A stretch of 64,000 nucleotides of DNA from CALCNS01 sp964425745 (GCA_964425745.1 CAYRNW010000005.1:62001-126000), one strand, 5' to 3'. Counted from the first letter of the stretch, positions 44,126 through 53,430 are shown. Numbers and translations are program-made. The notes: a model not told the origin generated them from the sequence alone.

Positions 44126-44809
44126 CTATTCACTTTTTATGTATGCATCCGAAAACCCAGCCAATTTAAGCTTAGTCAGCAGATTTACTGCATTGCCTTT
44201 TTCGCTAAAAGCGCCCACTTGAACTCGATATATTTTCTTGTTCGTTGTAGGCTTAAGACGCTCTTTCGCATCCATTCTAAAGCTGTCCATGCTTTTACCA
44301 TGCTTCGTAAACCAATGACTCGGATCAGCATGATTAGATGCAATTCCTCTCTTGTATCCTTCACAATGACCAATGATGTCTTTCTCGGTTAAGCCATACT
44401 GCTTACAAAGTAAAACACAGAGCTCAACTGCTTCCAAGTAAACCTTTTGGAAGTAAGCGGCATCCGTCAAACTATCTTCACAGATCTCAATTCCAATATG
44501 GGTATCATTCGCAGCCCCTCCGGCATGCCACCCTCGGTGATTCCAGGGTAACGTCTGGTAAGTGCCTATCGAGCCACCCTTCAACTTACCAATAAACGCA
44601 TGTACACAAACTTCAAGTCCCCCTGGCTTCGCTTGGTTCCAATGGTTATTATATAGATTCTGTCCCAACAAGCCATCATCTGGAGCAACATAGCGATTCA
44701 AGTAAGGATTATTCGCCCCTGTCGAGTGAATCATAATCCCCTGAACAGTAATCTTACGACCGGCTTTGAAACAATCGTTCTCGGTTAGGTAGTATTGCTT
44801 TAACTTCAT
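44126..44809 (-). CDS. Phage endolysin: N-acetylmuramoyl-L-alanine amidase with SPOR domain
   Basis: The 227-residue enzyme cleaves the MurNAc-L-Ala bond of peptidoglycan for host lysis. The amidase_2/PGRP fold (about 20-185) shows zinc ligands in GIMIHSTGANN and in GHCEG, plus the NHRGWHAGG segment. A C-terminal SPOR-type domain (YRVQVGAFSEKGNAVNLLTKL, about 194-227) should bind glycan strands. There is no signal peptide, so export depends on the holin upstream. ATG 44809 overlaps the holin stop by 4 bases. Confidence 0.92.
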   Translation of the reverse strand: MKLKQYYLTENDCFKAGRKITVQGIMIHSTGANNPYLNRYVAPDDGLLGQNLYNNHWNQAKPGGLEVCVHAFIGKLKGGSIGTYQTLPWNHRGWHAGGAANDTHIGIEICEDSLTDAAYFQKVYLEAVELCVLLCKQYGLTEKDIIGHCEGYKRGIASNHADPSHWFTKHGKSMDSFRMDAKERLKPTTNKKIYRVQVGAFSEKGNAVNLLTKLKLAGFSDAYIKSE

Positions 44810-45039
44810 ACCTTATCCACCTCAGACGAAACTGTTCCAGCTGATGCACGCGCAGAGTCCACCAAACCTTCTCCAATAATATAGGCAATAAGTACTGACA
44901 AAGCAGAAACCAGTCCTATGATTTGCTCTATGGTTAGATTATCTACCTCAAATATCGTGAGAATGGCTGTCAAAAAGCCTGTGACGGCTGCCCAGAACTT
45001 CCGAGAAGACAGTTTTGTTACCCAATCAATTTTGTCCAT
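44806..45039 (-). CDS. Phage holin
   Basis: The 77-residue protein has two hydrophobic helices (about 15-32 and 38-57), charged ends and the start KIDWVTKLSSRKFW, which resembles phiLC3-type holins. Its gene overlaps the endolysin gene, the expected holin-endolysin pair. It would form lesions in the membrane that release the amidase. Confidence 0.85.
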   Translation of the reverse strand: MDKIDWVTKLSSRKFWAAVTGFLTAILTIFEVDNLTIEQIIGLVSALSVLIAYIIGEGLVDSARASAGTVSSEVDKV

Positions 45040-45250
45040 CTTGAGACTCCTTTCTTACTTTCGCCTTCTTAATCGTGGCTAGCATCCAGAGTTCACCGGT
45101 AGTAAAAGCAAACCAGCAACCGATTAAGGCTACTGGCTCAGATGAGGTCTTATAAAAAATCAGCAACACTGCAGCAGAGAACAGAATATTGATGCACACC
45201 ACTAAGGTCACAATCGCTTTTGAGAAGTAACCTTTATTCACTGGATTCAC
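45026..45250 (-). CDS. Small two-helix membrane protein in the lysis cassette
   Basis: The 74-residue product has two transmembrane segments (about 10-30 and 38-58) and a basic, charged tail. The family is not recognised. It overlaps the holin gene by 14 bases and the XhlA-like gene by 17, so it is part of the same lysis cassette; a second holin or antiholin is possible. The start is GTG 45250 or GTG 45241. Confidence 0.65.
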   Translation of the reverse strand: MNPVNKGYFSKAIVTLVVCINILFSAAVLLIFYKTSSEPVALIGCWFAFTTGELWMLATIKKAKVRKESQDGQN

Positions 45251-45551
45251 CCTCTCTTACAGAACGATTCTTTTCCAAAGTATCAATCCGAGTGTGTGCT
45301 TGCTTAGCCATTTCTTCAATGCGGATAATCTTCTCTCGATCTTCCTTGATATCAGCTTTCACTCCGGACATCTCTGCTTTGATCTCATTGATTCCTGCAC
45401 TAATATGTTCCAACTTCACAATCACCGTTGTTAACTGAGAAGCGGCATTGCGATCATCTGCACTTTGGTTTCTGCGAATATTGGCAAGACCGGAATAAAC
45501 TGCAAAGGCTAAGCCCAAGCCGGAAATCAGAAGTGTTAATTCAATGGTCAT
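45234..45551 (-). CDS. XhlA-like membrane/coiled-coil lysis protein
   Basis: The 105-residue protein has one N-terminal transmembrane helix (about 4-24) and a long heptad-patterned helix (about 40-95, including IKEDREKIIRIEEMAKQAHTRID). This resembles XhlA/hemolysin-type proteins that accompany holins in Bacillus phages, though here the membrane helix is N-terminal instead of C-terminal. It sits between the tail-tip genes and the holin. Confidence 0.65.
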   Translation of the reverse strand: MTIELTLLISGLGLAFAVYSGLANIRRNQSADDRNAASQLTTVIVKLEHISAGINEIKAEMSGVKADIKEDREKIIRIEEMAKQAHTRIDTLEKNRSVREGESSE

Positions 45552-45566
45552 TTCCCTTCCTCTCTT

Positions 45567-46475
45567 TCATCTTGAAATGGTAACGGAACCATGAGCGGTT
45601 CCTACTGCCGAAGTGAATGCAATGTTTGAACCAGTGGCATAAGAGCCACCTCCGCAACCATAATAGCCTGAACAACTACCCCCAGCTCCATTTGTTCCAT
45701 AGGAGTTGTATTGAGCTCCACCGGAGAAGCCACCTCCATGTCCAGCAGTACCCCAATAAATCCATTCACCGCAACTCCCGCCACCAAATCCACCGAGACC
45801 GGAATTGGATTCAGGATACATGCACCCCACTAACCCCGCATAAAAACTTTGGGCTCCTGGGCCGCTATAGGAACTGTTCATGCCATTGGATGAAAAGCCT
45901 CCAGCACCCGGACATCCTCGATTGTCGGGATAATGTGAAAAGCTGCGAGCATCGGTGCTCGTGGATGCATCACCATAGTTCACTCGATAGTCTGAGTTTT
46001 GACGCGCGCCACCACCTCCACCGGCTACCACCAATGGAATAACACCGCTTTCTCGGATGACGAATGTCCCTCCACCTCCACCCCCTACCAAAGGAGCATA
46101 CCCGCCTGATTGTCCGACTACGATGATAAGACACTCGCCCATTTGTAGAAGGATCGTTGCTTGAGCTTTCGCTCCTCTACCTGGATAACTGGAGTAGTTT
46201 GTGGCATACCCACCAGCGGCCCCAATAGCTTCAATCAGATAGAGTCCTGTTTCAGGAACTGTCCACTTCTGATACCCCTGATAAGCTCCTTGGCTCAAGA
46301 AATCCGTATTCTGTGCCCAAGCTGCTCCACTATACGCAGCTTGCACCTGGGCCAAAGTAGGGCCATATCGGCCTGTAGCCCCACAGTTTGTGAAGACATG
46401 ACTGGTGAAGGGATAAAGACCCGATCCTGGAGGAGTAAAGCGTCTGACCCCATTAAAACTAGAAAACATGCTCAT
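45567..46475 (-). CDS. Glycine-rich putative receptor-binding tail tip protein
   Basis: The 302-residue product has an N-terminal FTNCGATGRYGPTLAQV motif and a beta-rich WTVPETGLYLIEAIGAAGG segment, then about 180 residues rich in Gly, Ser, Tyr and Asn with runs such as VGGGGGG and AGGGGG. The layout matches the glycine-rich domain found in phage adhesins and in animal ALK/LTK receptors, which pack as polyglycine helices. Its place after the fibres suggests a host-binding tip. ATG 46475 follows AAGGGGTG; GTG 46484 is too close. Confidence 0.75.
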   Translation of the reverse strand: MSMFSSFNGVRRFTPPGSGLYPFTSHVFTNCGATGRYGPTLAQVQAAYSGAAWAQNTDFLSQGAYQGYQKWTVPETGLYLIEAIGAAGGYATNYSSYPGRGAKAQATILLQMGECLIIVVGQSGGYAPLVGGGGGGTFVIRESGVIPLVVAGGGGGARQNSDYRVNYGDASTSTDARSFSHYPDNRGCPGAGGFSSNGMNSSYSGPGAQSFYAGLVGCMYPESNSGLGGFGGGSCGEWIYWGTAGHGGGFSGGAQYNSYGTNGAGGSCSGYYGCGGGSYATGSNIAFTSAVGTAHGSVTISR

Positions 46476-46487
46476 CCAGTACACCCC

Positions 46488-46940
46488 TTAAGCAAACTTC
46501 GTCATTGTTCCAAGCACTGTATAGGTTGATGCCGCCGTCTTTATGATGGAGAAGGTGAAAATATTCAGCGCATTTTGTGCTAAAGTGGGTGCAGAACCCC
46601 CTGCCCACTTGATGGTTTGTGAGACCCCATTGATCCGGAAAGCTGCGAAATTGTAAGGCGATGCTCCCATGGTAATAATGGCTGTGATGGTCTTGATTTC
46701 ACCAACAGCCAACAGATCGTCAATGGGGCCATTGACCATAGTTGGTGAGATATCGAAATGAGTGTTGACCGTTGCGGTCTTATAATAGACTGTTCCAACT
46801 CCCGTATCACAAGGGATAACAATGTTCGCGGAGAACGCACTCGAATCGATATTTATTTTTTCATTGACCGCTGACAGCGTTAGGTTCTGTTCAGCGGTCA
46901 TTTTCTTACTAATCATTCCAGGAGATAGATCTTTAGGCAT
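46488..46940 (-). CDS. Phage tail fibre-associated structural protein
   Basis: The 150-residue protein ends in a beta-rich domain with MGASPYNFAAFRINGVSQT, IKWAGGSAPT and IFTFSIIKTA, a pattern seen at the C-terminal ends of many phage fibre and collagen-like proteins. It lies between the long fibre gene and the glycine-rich tip gene, 12 bases from each, and is likely a fibre-tip or adapter domain made as a separate chain. No catalytic motif is seen. Confidence 0.65.
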   Translation of the reverse strand: MPKDLSPGMISKKMTAEQNLTLSAVNEKINIDSSAFSANIVIPCDTGVGTVYYKTATVNTHFDISPTMVNGPIDDLLAVGEIKTITAIITMGASPYNFAAFRINGVSQTIKWAGGSAPTLAQNALNIFTFSIIKTAASTYTVLGTMTKFA

Positions 46941-46952
46941 TGATTCACGCTC

Positions 46953-49157
46953 CTAACCCACGACTGTAATGGTATATTGGTTGGTCGCAGGGGGAGTGGC
47001 AAACTTGACTGTTACTGTATTAACCGTATCAAACTCCACATCGCACATCACTACAGCATAGGGTGCAGCAGTTTCGCGCAAAGTAACCACTAGATCTCGG
47101 GTGTTCAGGTTGTGGGTGAGAACATAGGTACTCAAGGTTCCATTCCCAAATGCCAAGCTGTATTTACGTGTATAACTACCAATATGGTTGTGCGTTGCGG
47201 TTGCAAAGGACGCAGGTGTATAAGAACTGGTTCTAAGTAATTTACCGGATGTTCCGTTAAACAAAGGCAAGGTTCCATCGGTCGCGGATGCCGGTCCAAT
47301 AACAGCTCCATCAAGATTCGTCTGAATCACAATCCAGTCGGTATCGACATTGCCGGTTCCTGCACGATCCACAATGGCAATAATCAAATCTCCGATTTCG
47401 CACACTTTCCCAGCATAGGTACCAATATTAATAACCTTGTAACTCCAGCCTGCAGAATAGGTGGTGGGCAAAGCGGTAATGGTTCCACCGGTTCCAAGGG
47501 TCCCTTTAAATATCATCGCATCAGAGGCACTCAAGAGTCCATCGATATAAGCCTTCACCGCATCGGCTCTAGGAATGGCAGTGCTCGCTCCACTGAGTGT
47601 GGTTTCCACAGAATATCCTGCAGCTAAAGCATCTCCGGTGGTTCCGTTCCAAGTCGGGATATTACCATTGGTCGAGGATGCAAGTTTTTTGACTTGCGCA
47701 TCATTGGTCACATTGCCTAAGCCGACATCACCTTTGACTAAGGTAACAGCTCCGGTTTTCCCAGCAACACTGGTCACCGTATTGACTTGCGCTCCATCTG
47801 CAACATTTAAAAGGGTAAGGACATCTGCTTTGGATAAGACTTCAGGGGAACCCGAAGCAGCTGTCTTACGGCCAATGATACTAGCTGTTGCCATATCTGC
47901 CATTTTAGCGAGAGTGACCGCTTTCGCAGCGATTGCTGTTGCACCGTCCCCAGTAGAGGTCACATCCCCGGAGTGATTAGGATGGACATAATTATTCGCT
48001 CCTTCTGCGACGTTAAGAATCGAGCGAACATTAGCTGCGGTCAAATCTTCAGGATCACCGGTGCCGGTGGTGATTCGGCCTTTCAAGGTGTTCACAGCCA
48101 TATCTGCTAATTTTGAATTGACTACCGCATTATCTGTAATGCTGGTTGCTCCATCTCCGCTGGAAGTCACATCACCAGAATGATTGGGATGAACATAATT
48201 GTTTGCGCTGGTTGCAATTCCATCTAACTTGGTTTTATCGGCTGAAGTCATAAAACCGTTCACCGAACCCGTAGCAACACCATGAGCGGTTCCAGTTGCA
48301 CCCACATGGGCTATGGGAGCTGCATCATTAGCGATTTCGGCATTCACAAAAGCGGTGGTCGCAATTGCGCTCGAGTTCGTTCCCACCGATTTGGTTTCCG
48401 CTAATGTGGGAGCTGGATTCAATAAAACAACATGAGCTGCTGGAGTGGGGATATAAGCAAAAAGATAGGTTCCTGGGCTTGGAGCTTCTCCAGTTGCTAT
48501 ATTAGTGTAACCATTAGTTTGCGTTAAGATTGGATAATCCGTGGAGTTGATTCGTAATGCCGAGCCCCCTGGGATTCCACCCGCTTCAAATTTGACAGCA
48601 AAAACAGAGCCGGGATTCATGGTTACTGGATTGACAGCAAACGATACTACCTTCGGATTGGTTCCGTATGATGTGGAGCAAATTCCCTCAATAATTCCCA
48701 TGCTCGCCATCAGTGCGCCCACACTGGAGACTCCAGTTCCGCCTCTTGCAACAGGTAAAGTCCCGGCATTGATCGCAGATGCATCATGGCTATGAGAGAT
48801 CGCCGCGTAGAGCGTATCAAAATAGGTTTTGGCAGTAGCTTTCACGTTAGCCCAGGTCAGCTTCTTTAAGAGATTCGATGCTGCACTGTCCACTAATGGA
48901 ATTAAGTCTGCATCCACTGGGGTTGTTTTCGCATCAGCTCCATTGACAATAGACCCTAAGGTAGTAGGGGTCTCGCTGGGAGCATCGACTGCGTCCATGG
49001 CTACCCAAACAGTGCCATTGTAAGAGTAGGCACGATTATCTGTGGTGTTGAAATACATCTGCCCCTTGACCGGAGTGGCGGGAGCAGCGGTTAGTTTTTG
49101 TAGAGCTGCATTCTGCAGTTCGTTTTTGTTTAGGTCTATATTGGTTTCATACCTCAT
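46953..49157 (-). CDS. Phage tail fibre protein with internal repeats
   Basis: The 734-residue protein starts with NKNELQNAALQKLTAAPATPV and KGQMYFNTTDNRAYSYNGTVWV, common at fibre N-termini. The middle has repeated units of about 65-70 residues, each with NNYVHPNHSGDVTS followed by GDGAT and a TLAKMADMAT-like helix, then VTSVAGKTGAVTL repeats typical of trimeric fibres. The C-terminal part (about 640-734) is a beta domain ending in QYTITVVG. It should form the shaft that links the baseplate to the tip proteins encoded downstream. Confidence 0.8.
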   Translation of the reverse strand: MRYETNIDLNKNELQNAALQKLTAAPATPVKGQMYFNTTDNRAYSYNGTVWVAMDAVDAPSETPTTLGSIVNGADAKTTPVDADLIPLVDSAASNLLKKLTWANVKATAKTYFDTLYAAISHSHDASAINAGTLPVARGGTGVSSVGALMASMGIIEGICSTSYGTNPKVVSFAVNPVTMNPGSVFAVKFEAGGIPGGSALRINSTDYPILTQTNGYTNIATGEAPSPGTYLFAYIPTPAAHVVLLNPAPTLAETKSVGTNSSAIATTAFVNAEIANDAAPIAHVGATGTAHGVATGSVNGFMTSADKTKLDGIATSANNYVHPNHSGDVTSSGDGATSITDNAVVNSKLADMAVNTLKGRITTGTGDPEDLTAANVRSILNVAEGANNYVHPNHSGDVTSTGDGATAIAAKAVTLAKMADMATASIIGRKTAASGSPEVLSKADVLTLLNVADGAQVNTVTSVAGKTGAVTLVKGDVGLGNVTNDAQVKKLASSTNGNIPTWNGTTGDALAAGYSVETTLSGASTAIPRADAVKAYIDGLLSASDAMIFKGTLGTGGTITALPTTYSAGWSYKVINIGTYAGKVCEIGDLIIAIVDRAGTGNVDTDWIVIQTNLDGAVIGPASATDGTLPLFNGTSGKLLRTSSYTPASFATATHNHIGSYTRKYSLAFGNGTLSTYVLTHNLNTRDLVVTLRETAAPYAVVMCDVEFDTVNTVTVKFATPPATNQYTITVVG

Positions 49158-49172
49158 GGAATCACTCTCCCT

Positions 49173-49571
49173 TTAACTTAAGTACGCTTTACCTGAAAAC
49201 TCTGCAGCAAAGCGGAGAACTAGGATGTTCTTACTGATATACTCAATCTCACCGATCACCAAAGTCCCTGCCGAATCAAGGATGGTCACGTTGGGATATT
49301 TATTCAAATTGTGCATAACTGTCCAAGTTGCACTGGAAGCTATCTGGTCATGCACATACGATTCCGTAAAAGATAAGAGCGCTGTCTTCTCTTGATTACT
49401 CAAGAAGACGCGCTCTTCTGATTCAACGATCATCTCTGCCGGATGAGTAGCAGGGTGAACATAGATCTCACCCGGAGGTCCTTGAGGTCCTCTCGGCCCA
49501 CTTCCGATGATCTCTACTTGGATTTCTAAGGTCTTGGATTCGATGATCCCGATGATGTTTACCTCACTCAT
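49173..49571 (-). CDS. Short collagen-like tail fibre protein
   Basis: The 132-residue protein has a beta N-terminus (1-25), a short collagen-type stretch (GPRGPQGPPG, about 25-34), and a C-terminal domain with WTVMHNLNKYPNVTILDSAG, typical of phage fibre heads. It is encoded between the baseplate-like protein and the long fibre, overlapping the former by 8 bases. A link between baseplate and fibre is likely. Confidence 0.7.
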   Translation of the reverse strand: MSEVNIIGIIESKTLEIQVEIIGSGPRGPQGPPGEIYVHPATHPAEMIVESEERVFLSNQEKTALLSFTESYVHDQIASSATWTVMHNLNKYPNVTILDSAGTLVIGEIEYISKNILVLRFAAEFSGKAYLS

Positions 49572-49908
49572 AGGTCACCTCTTTACTTAAGCTAAAGCGA
49601 CTGGGAGGAATAATGGTCGTGACGGAATGATTTTCGATTCGATTGACTTGAATGTCATAGACATAATCCCCGGTTGCTAAATCCTTGGTATCCTCGTGCA
49701 AAATGTATATCTCCGCATTACCATCCACGAAGTCGGTGATCTGCTTTTGTAAGACTTTCTCCACCACATCTGCAGATTTCTTGATGGTAAAGTAGATGAC
49801 ATCCCCAGGTTGAAAGGGGACGGGATTGCCCTCAAGATCTCGCATTTTCACGATTAGGGATGCGGTATCTCCTCTCGTCATGGAGATGCTATAGTAATGG
49901 ATAATCAT
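49564..49908 (-). CDS. Phage baseplate/upper tail-tip protein (BppU-like N-terminal domain)
   Basis: The 114-residue product (from ATG 49908) has SMTRGDTASLIVKMRDLEGN, FQPGDVIYFTIKK and the end RFSLSKEVTYE, matching an immunoglobulin-like domain common in siphovirus baseplate upper proteins. A longer frame overlaps the tail endopeptidase gene and has no ribosome binding site, while GAGGAGGGGG lies about 13 bases before ATG 49908. It is the likely bridge between Tal and the fibres. Confidence 0.65.
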   Translation of the reverse strand: MIIHYYSISMTRGDTASLIVKMRDLEGNPVPFQPGDVIYFTIKKSADVVEKVLQKQITDFVDGNAEIYILHEDTKDLATGDYVYDIQVNRIENHSVTTIIPPSRFSLSKEVTYE

Positions 49909-49927
49909 GGCTTCCGTTTCCCCCTCC

Positions 49928-51541
49928 TCAATGGTATTGACTGACGTGTGCTGCGAGGGCATTGGCAATCGCGGTATTGATTTGACTGGTGGTGAGCATA
50001 TTGCCAACATTTAGGATGCTATTGCCCCCTAAGTCCATGGTGCTGTCTATGTAGAGTTTATACCCTGTGCCATATGCTCCAATCGACATGTTAGCACCGA
50101 CGGATTGGATCTTGATTTTATACCCGGTTAGCGTCCTTAAGAAGATCTCCTGATTGGCTGCTACATAGTCTAGAACAAAGCACACCGGGTTTCCATCTGC
50201 ATTGGAGCGAATCACCAGACGATTGTTATAATCGATTTCCAACCGTTGACCGGTTTCAGATGTTCGAATCAAGGCACCTGTTATGGTGCCTCCATTGATT
50301 AACTTACCTGTGATCGTGCTTCCTGTTAGGTTCTCTGCAGCCACAGACCCGGCAATAACGCTGAGTGCATTGACATAAGAGGTCGTGATGGTATTACGCG
50401 TGATTTGCGTGATGTAGGCATCATCTGGATATATCGGTGTGTCGGTTAATTGATTAAAGGAAATGTTCCCATTGACACCGCCGATCAAGAGCTGGCTGGC
50501 TTTGACGGTTCCTCCAAAGGTAGAGTCTCCTGCAATATCTAAAGCCTTGGCGATGATACGACCATTGGTATCAACATAGAATTGACGCACCAACCCAGAG
50601 CCTTCATTGCTATAAATGCTAATGCCTTCGGTCGCATTCATTACGGTTCGAGCTTTGCCATCGCTGCGCTCTACCACAAATCCTTCCGAAGGGCCAATGC
50701 GAGTGCCGTTATAGACTTTTTCTTTTGCTACAGTTTGGGTCTCGATGCGATAGAGATCATTCTCTAATCGAGCTGCCAGGTTACCGACTTCAATCGAAAG
50801 ATTTGCTGGGTTATATGGATCATAACTAAGACTAACGATACGTAAAGAAGACTGGATTCTCAAACTTGGATAATCTAACTCCACCACATCTCCCAATGCC
50901 AAGCTCGTTCCCCAATATACACCACAGTCAATGGAAACAATGGGATTGCCTAAATTATCCCTTTGTCGTTTATTAATGCTTTGTGAAATGACCGTGATTT
51001 CCTTACCGACTCTCAGTTCTTTCGGTGTAGTGCTACCCCGCTGTTGAACTAAGCTAATCTGAAACCCTTGAAAAACCAACTCCGCTTGCAGGTATTCTGC
51101 AAACAATCGCAAAGCGGCTCTGCGAGAACATGCTTCCTGTAAAGAGAAGGTGGTCACAACACTAAACTCGACTGTTCCCACAGAAAATCCTGTTCCGCTT
51201 AATAAGGCTGCAAGGATGGCTCCTGGTGTATTAGACATGGTGAAATACTGCAAGTGATATTCTGGGTTGTTTAAGCGATAACTGACCTGCTCACATTCGA
51301 CTGTAACCTGCATCCAGCCATTGCTTAATTGTTCTCGACGTAGAAAGACTACGTCAAAATAATCCCCATCCAAAGAAACAACCGTGTTTTCATTCAAATG
51401 TTCTACTGCAGCATCTCTAGCAGGGCAAGTGAAGTCGAGGGTGTTTTCACCATTTAGCCTTTCCAAGCGTTTCGCTGATACTGCGGCTTTCAAAGTGGCT
51501 AAAGGGTTCAGGGCATCATCGCAGAAGATTAATTTGCTCAT
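49928..51541 (-). CDS. Prophage tail endopeptidase / tail-associated protein Tal
   Basis: The 537-residue protein has the N-terminal prophage tail domain (about 1-265; LERLNGENTLDFTCPA, SKRAAL-like helix and WGTSLALGDVVELDY), followed by a beta-rich region with ITQITRNTITTSYVNALSVIAGSVAAENLTG and TITGKLINGGTITGALI repeats, as in siphovirus tail-tip proteins. It caps the tail and opens for DNA release. The gene overlaps the tape measure gene by 4 bases, with no separate distal tail (Dit) gene between them. Confidence 0.8.
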   Translation of the reverse strand: MSKLIFCDDALNPLATLKAAVSAKRLERLNGENTLDFTCPARDAAVEHLNENTVVSLDGDYFDVVFLRREQLSNGWMQVTVECEQVSYRLNNPEYHLQYFTMSNTPGAILAALLSGTGFSVGTVEFSVVTTFSLQEACSRRAALRLFAEYLQAELVFQGFQISLVQQRGSTTPKELRVGKEITVISQSINKRQRDNLGNPIVSIDCGVYWGTSLALGDVVELDYPSLRIQSSLRIVSLSYDPYNPANLSIEVGNLAARLENDLYRIETQTVAKEKVYNGTRIGPSEGFVVERSDGKARTVMNATEGISIYSNEGSGLVRQFYVDTNGRIIAKALDIAGDSTFGGTVKASQLLIGGVNGNISFNQLTDTPIYPDDAYITQITRNTITTSYVNALSVIAGSVAAENLTGSTITGKLINGGTITGALIRTSETGQRLEIDYNNRLVIRSNADGNPVCFVLDYVAANQEIFLRTLTGYKIKIQSVGANMSIGAYGTGYKLYIDSTMDLGGNSILNVGNMLTTSQINTAIANALAAHVSQYH

Positions 51542-53418
51542 ACCGGAATCACCCCCAGGGCTCTGGCATAGGATTGATTACGACTATACTGCACTTTGCC
51601 AGTGCTGCTCGTCAGAAGCTTACCATCTAAGGCTAAAGGAACATTGACCAGTATCATTGCATCTCCTAAAGCAGAAGTGCTGTTAGCTTGGGCTGTATTG
51701 AATCCAAAATCGAAACCACTTTGAGGGATTGCGTTGTTCAGCTGCTTTTTGACGTGCTTCATCTGTTCACTAAACCCAACACCTAATCCCTCGGCCATGT
51801 TTTCTCCTATCACGGCAAAGATTTTGGAAGGGGATCGAATGCCAAGCAAACCTTTAATCCCTCCCACGATGCCGGTAAAGAAGTCATTCATCTTTTCCTT
51901 TAGCCAAGCACCCAATCCCAGAATTCCTTGCCAGATACCTCGCACGATGTCTTTACCGATTTCCTTGAATTGAGGAGCGAATGTGACTAAAGTGTCAACG
52001 ATGGCGGTGACGATGGCAGGAAGCTGTTTCGTGATTTCAGGGATTGCTTGCAGGATACCACTGATCAGTTTCAGCAAAATCTCCGTGCCCATTTTTAGAA
52101 TTTCCGGTAGATTCTCAACTAGAAAACCTACAATGGATTGAATGATTTCCGGGATGACTTCCGCTGCGACATCGATGACCGTAAGAAGTATTTCCTTAAT
52201 TTGAGGGAGGATATCTCTGACGGTAGCAATTGTTTCTGCCACTCCAGTTTTGATCTTCTCTCTGGCAGTCTCACCACCAGTCAGTAAACCGATTAAGCCT
52301 TCTACCACCAGATTGAATCCGGGTAAGACATCTCCCATGATGCTGTTCTTGACACCGGCAAAGGCGGACTTTAAATCATCCAGGGAATCCCCAAAGACCA
52401 CAGCAGCAGTAACAGCTTCATCGCTCATCACAAAACCCAACTGACTGGCTCGGTCGATTAGCTGTTGGGTTGCTTCCGCTGTGGTATTCAATAAAGGCAG
52501 CATTTCTTGGCCGCTTCTGCCAAATAGGTCATTGGCTAAGGCGGCTCGCTCGGTTTCGCTGCTCATATTCTGTAAGGCACGAATCGACATTTCAAAGATC
52601 TCTTCTTGGCTCTTGCCTTGTACTTCGGAAAGACTGTATCCCAATCGCGAGAACATATCCGCAGCAGTTTTACTACCCTTCGTTGCATCGTCCAATAGAT
52701 TGGTGAGGTTCTTCATTCCAGCACGGGTGGCATTGATGTCGATGCCGGATTGTGACATTACGTAATTCCATTTTTGATATCCTTCTCGAGATAGTCCTAA
52801 ACGCTGACTCATCTTATCCACTTCGTCTCCAGCTTTGGTGGTTTCCATGGCCATATCAAAGATCGCTTTCCCGGTTGCCATAGCTGCCGTTGCCACCGAT
52901 GCTGAAGTCGCCGCGAGCGCTGCACCTACGGCCTTCAGAGTTCCTCCCAGTTTGCTCCACTTCGACTCTCCGTCTGCAGCAGTGGAAGTGACAGCAGAAA
53001 TCGAACCCTTGAAGCGATCCATAAGGCTACTCGTTTCTGCTGTCTGTGTTCCCAGATCATTTAGTAAGGTTTCGTTTTGCTTGACCTCACGTTGCATTCC
53101 GTTCAGTACCGCTTGTGCATTATTCAGCTTAATGGTCCAGTTCTGAGTACGTACATCGTTTTCCCCGAAGGAGGTAGCAGAGTTCTGAAGCGCTTCTTTG
53201 AGTAATTTCAATCGGTCTTTCTGAGCATCAATTTCCTTGTTCAGAACTTGATTACGAGCTGTTAAGGCAGCCATGGACTGATCGTTTTTGTCGAACTGAG
53301 ACTGGGTCAGTTTCATCTCAGAGCTAAGCACTTTAAAATTAGCATCGATTTCACGTAGTGCTGCCTTAAACTCTTTCTCACCTTCAATGCCAATCTTGAT
53401 TCCGAACTGATCGCTCAT
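51538..53418 (-). CDS. Phage tail tape measure protein
   Basis: The 626-residue protein has an N-terminal coiled coil (about 15-125), a domain with RLGLSREGYQKWNYVMSQSGIDI and GRSGQEMLPLLN, diagnostic of tape measure proteins, hydrophobic helices in the middle (about 330-500) and the TMP end motif IRGIWQGILGLGAWL followed by LGIRSPSK and MAEGLGVGF. It sets tail length and enters the host membrane during injection. It follows the gpG/gpGT genes, the standard order. Confidence 0.92.
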   Translation of the reverse strand: MSDQFGIKIGIEGEKEFKAALREIDANFKVLSSEMKLTQSQFDKNDQSMAALTARNQVLNKEIDAQKDRLKLLKEALQNSATSFGENDVRTQNWTIKLNNAQAVLNGMQREVKQNETLLNDLGTQTAETSSLMDRFKGSISAVTSTAADGESKWSKLGGTLKAVGAALAATSASVATAAMATGKAIFDMAMETTKAGDEVDKMSQRLGLSREGYQKWNYVMSQSGIDINATRAGMKNLTNLLDDATKGSKTAADMFSRLGYSLSEVQGKSQEEIFEMSIRALQNMSSETERAALANDLFGRSGQEMLPLLNTTAEATQQLIDRASQLGFVMSDEAVTAAVVFGDSLDDLKSAFAGVKNSIMGDVLPGFNLVVEGLIGLLTGGETAREKIKTGVAETIATVRDILPQIKEILLTVIDVAAEVIPEIIQSIVGFLVENLPEILKMGTEILLKLISGILQAIPEITKQLPAIVTAIVDTLVTFAPQFKEIGKDIVRGIWQGILGLGAWLKEKMNDFFTGIVGGIKGLLGIRSPSKIFAVIGENMAEGLGVGFSEQMKHVKKQLNNAIPQSGFDFGFNTAQANSTSALGDAMILVNVPLALDGKLLTSSTGKVQYSRNQSYARALGVIPV

Positions 53419-53430
53419 TCCATTACCTCC

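Noticed and set aside
45617..46042. 141-codon plus-strand frame opposite the glycine-rich gene
   Set aside because: His/Arg-rich shadow produced by the complement of Gly-rich codons.
47575..47976. 133-codon plus-strand frame inside the tail fibre gene
   Set aside because: Arises from the biased composition of the fibre repeats; no ribosome binding site or motif.
47900..48230. CRISPR-like spaced repeats
   Set aside because: The repeats are long coding units of a fibre protein and not short palindromic repeats with unique spacers.
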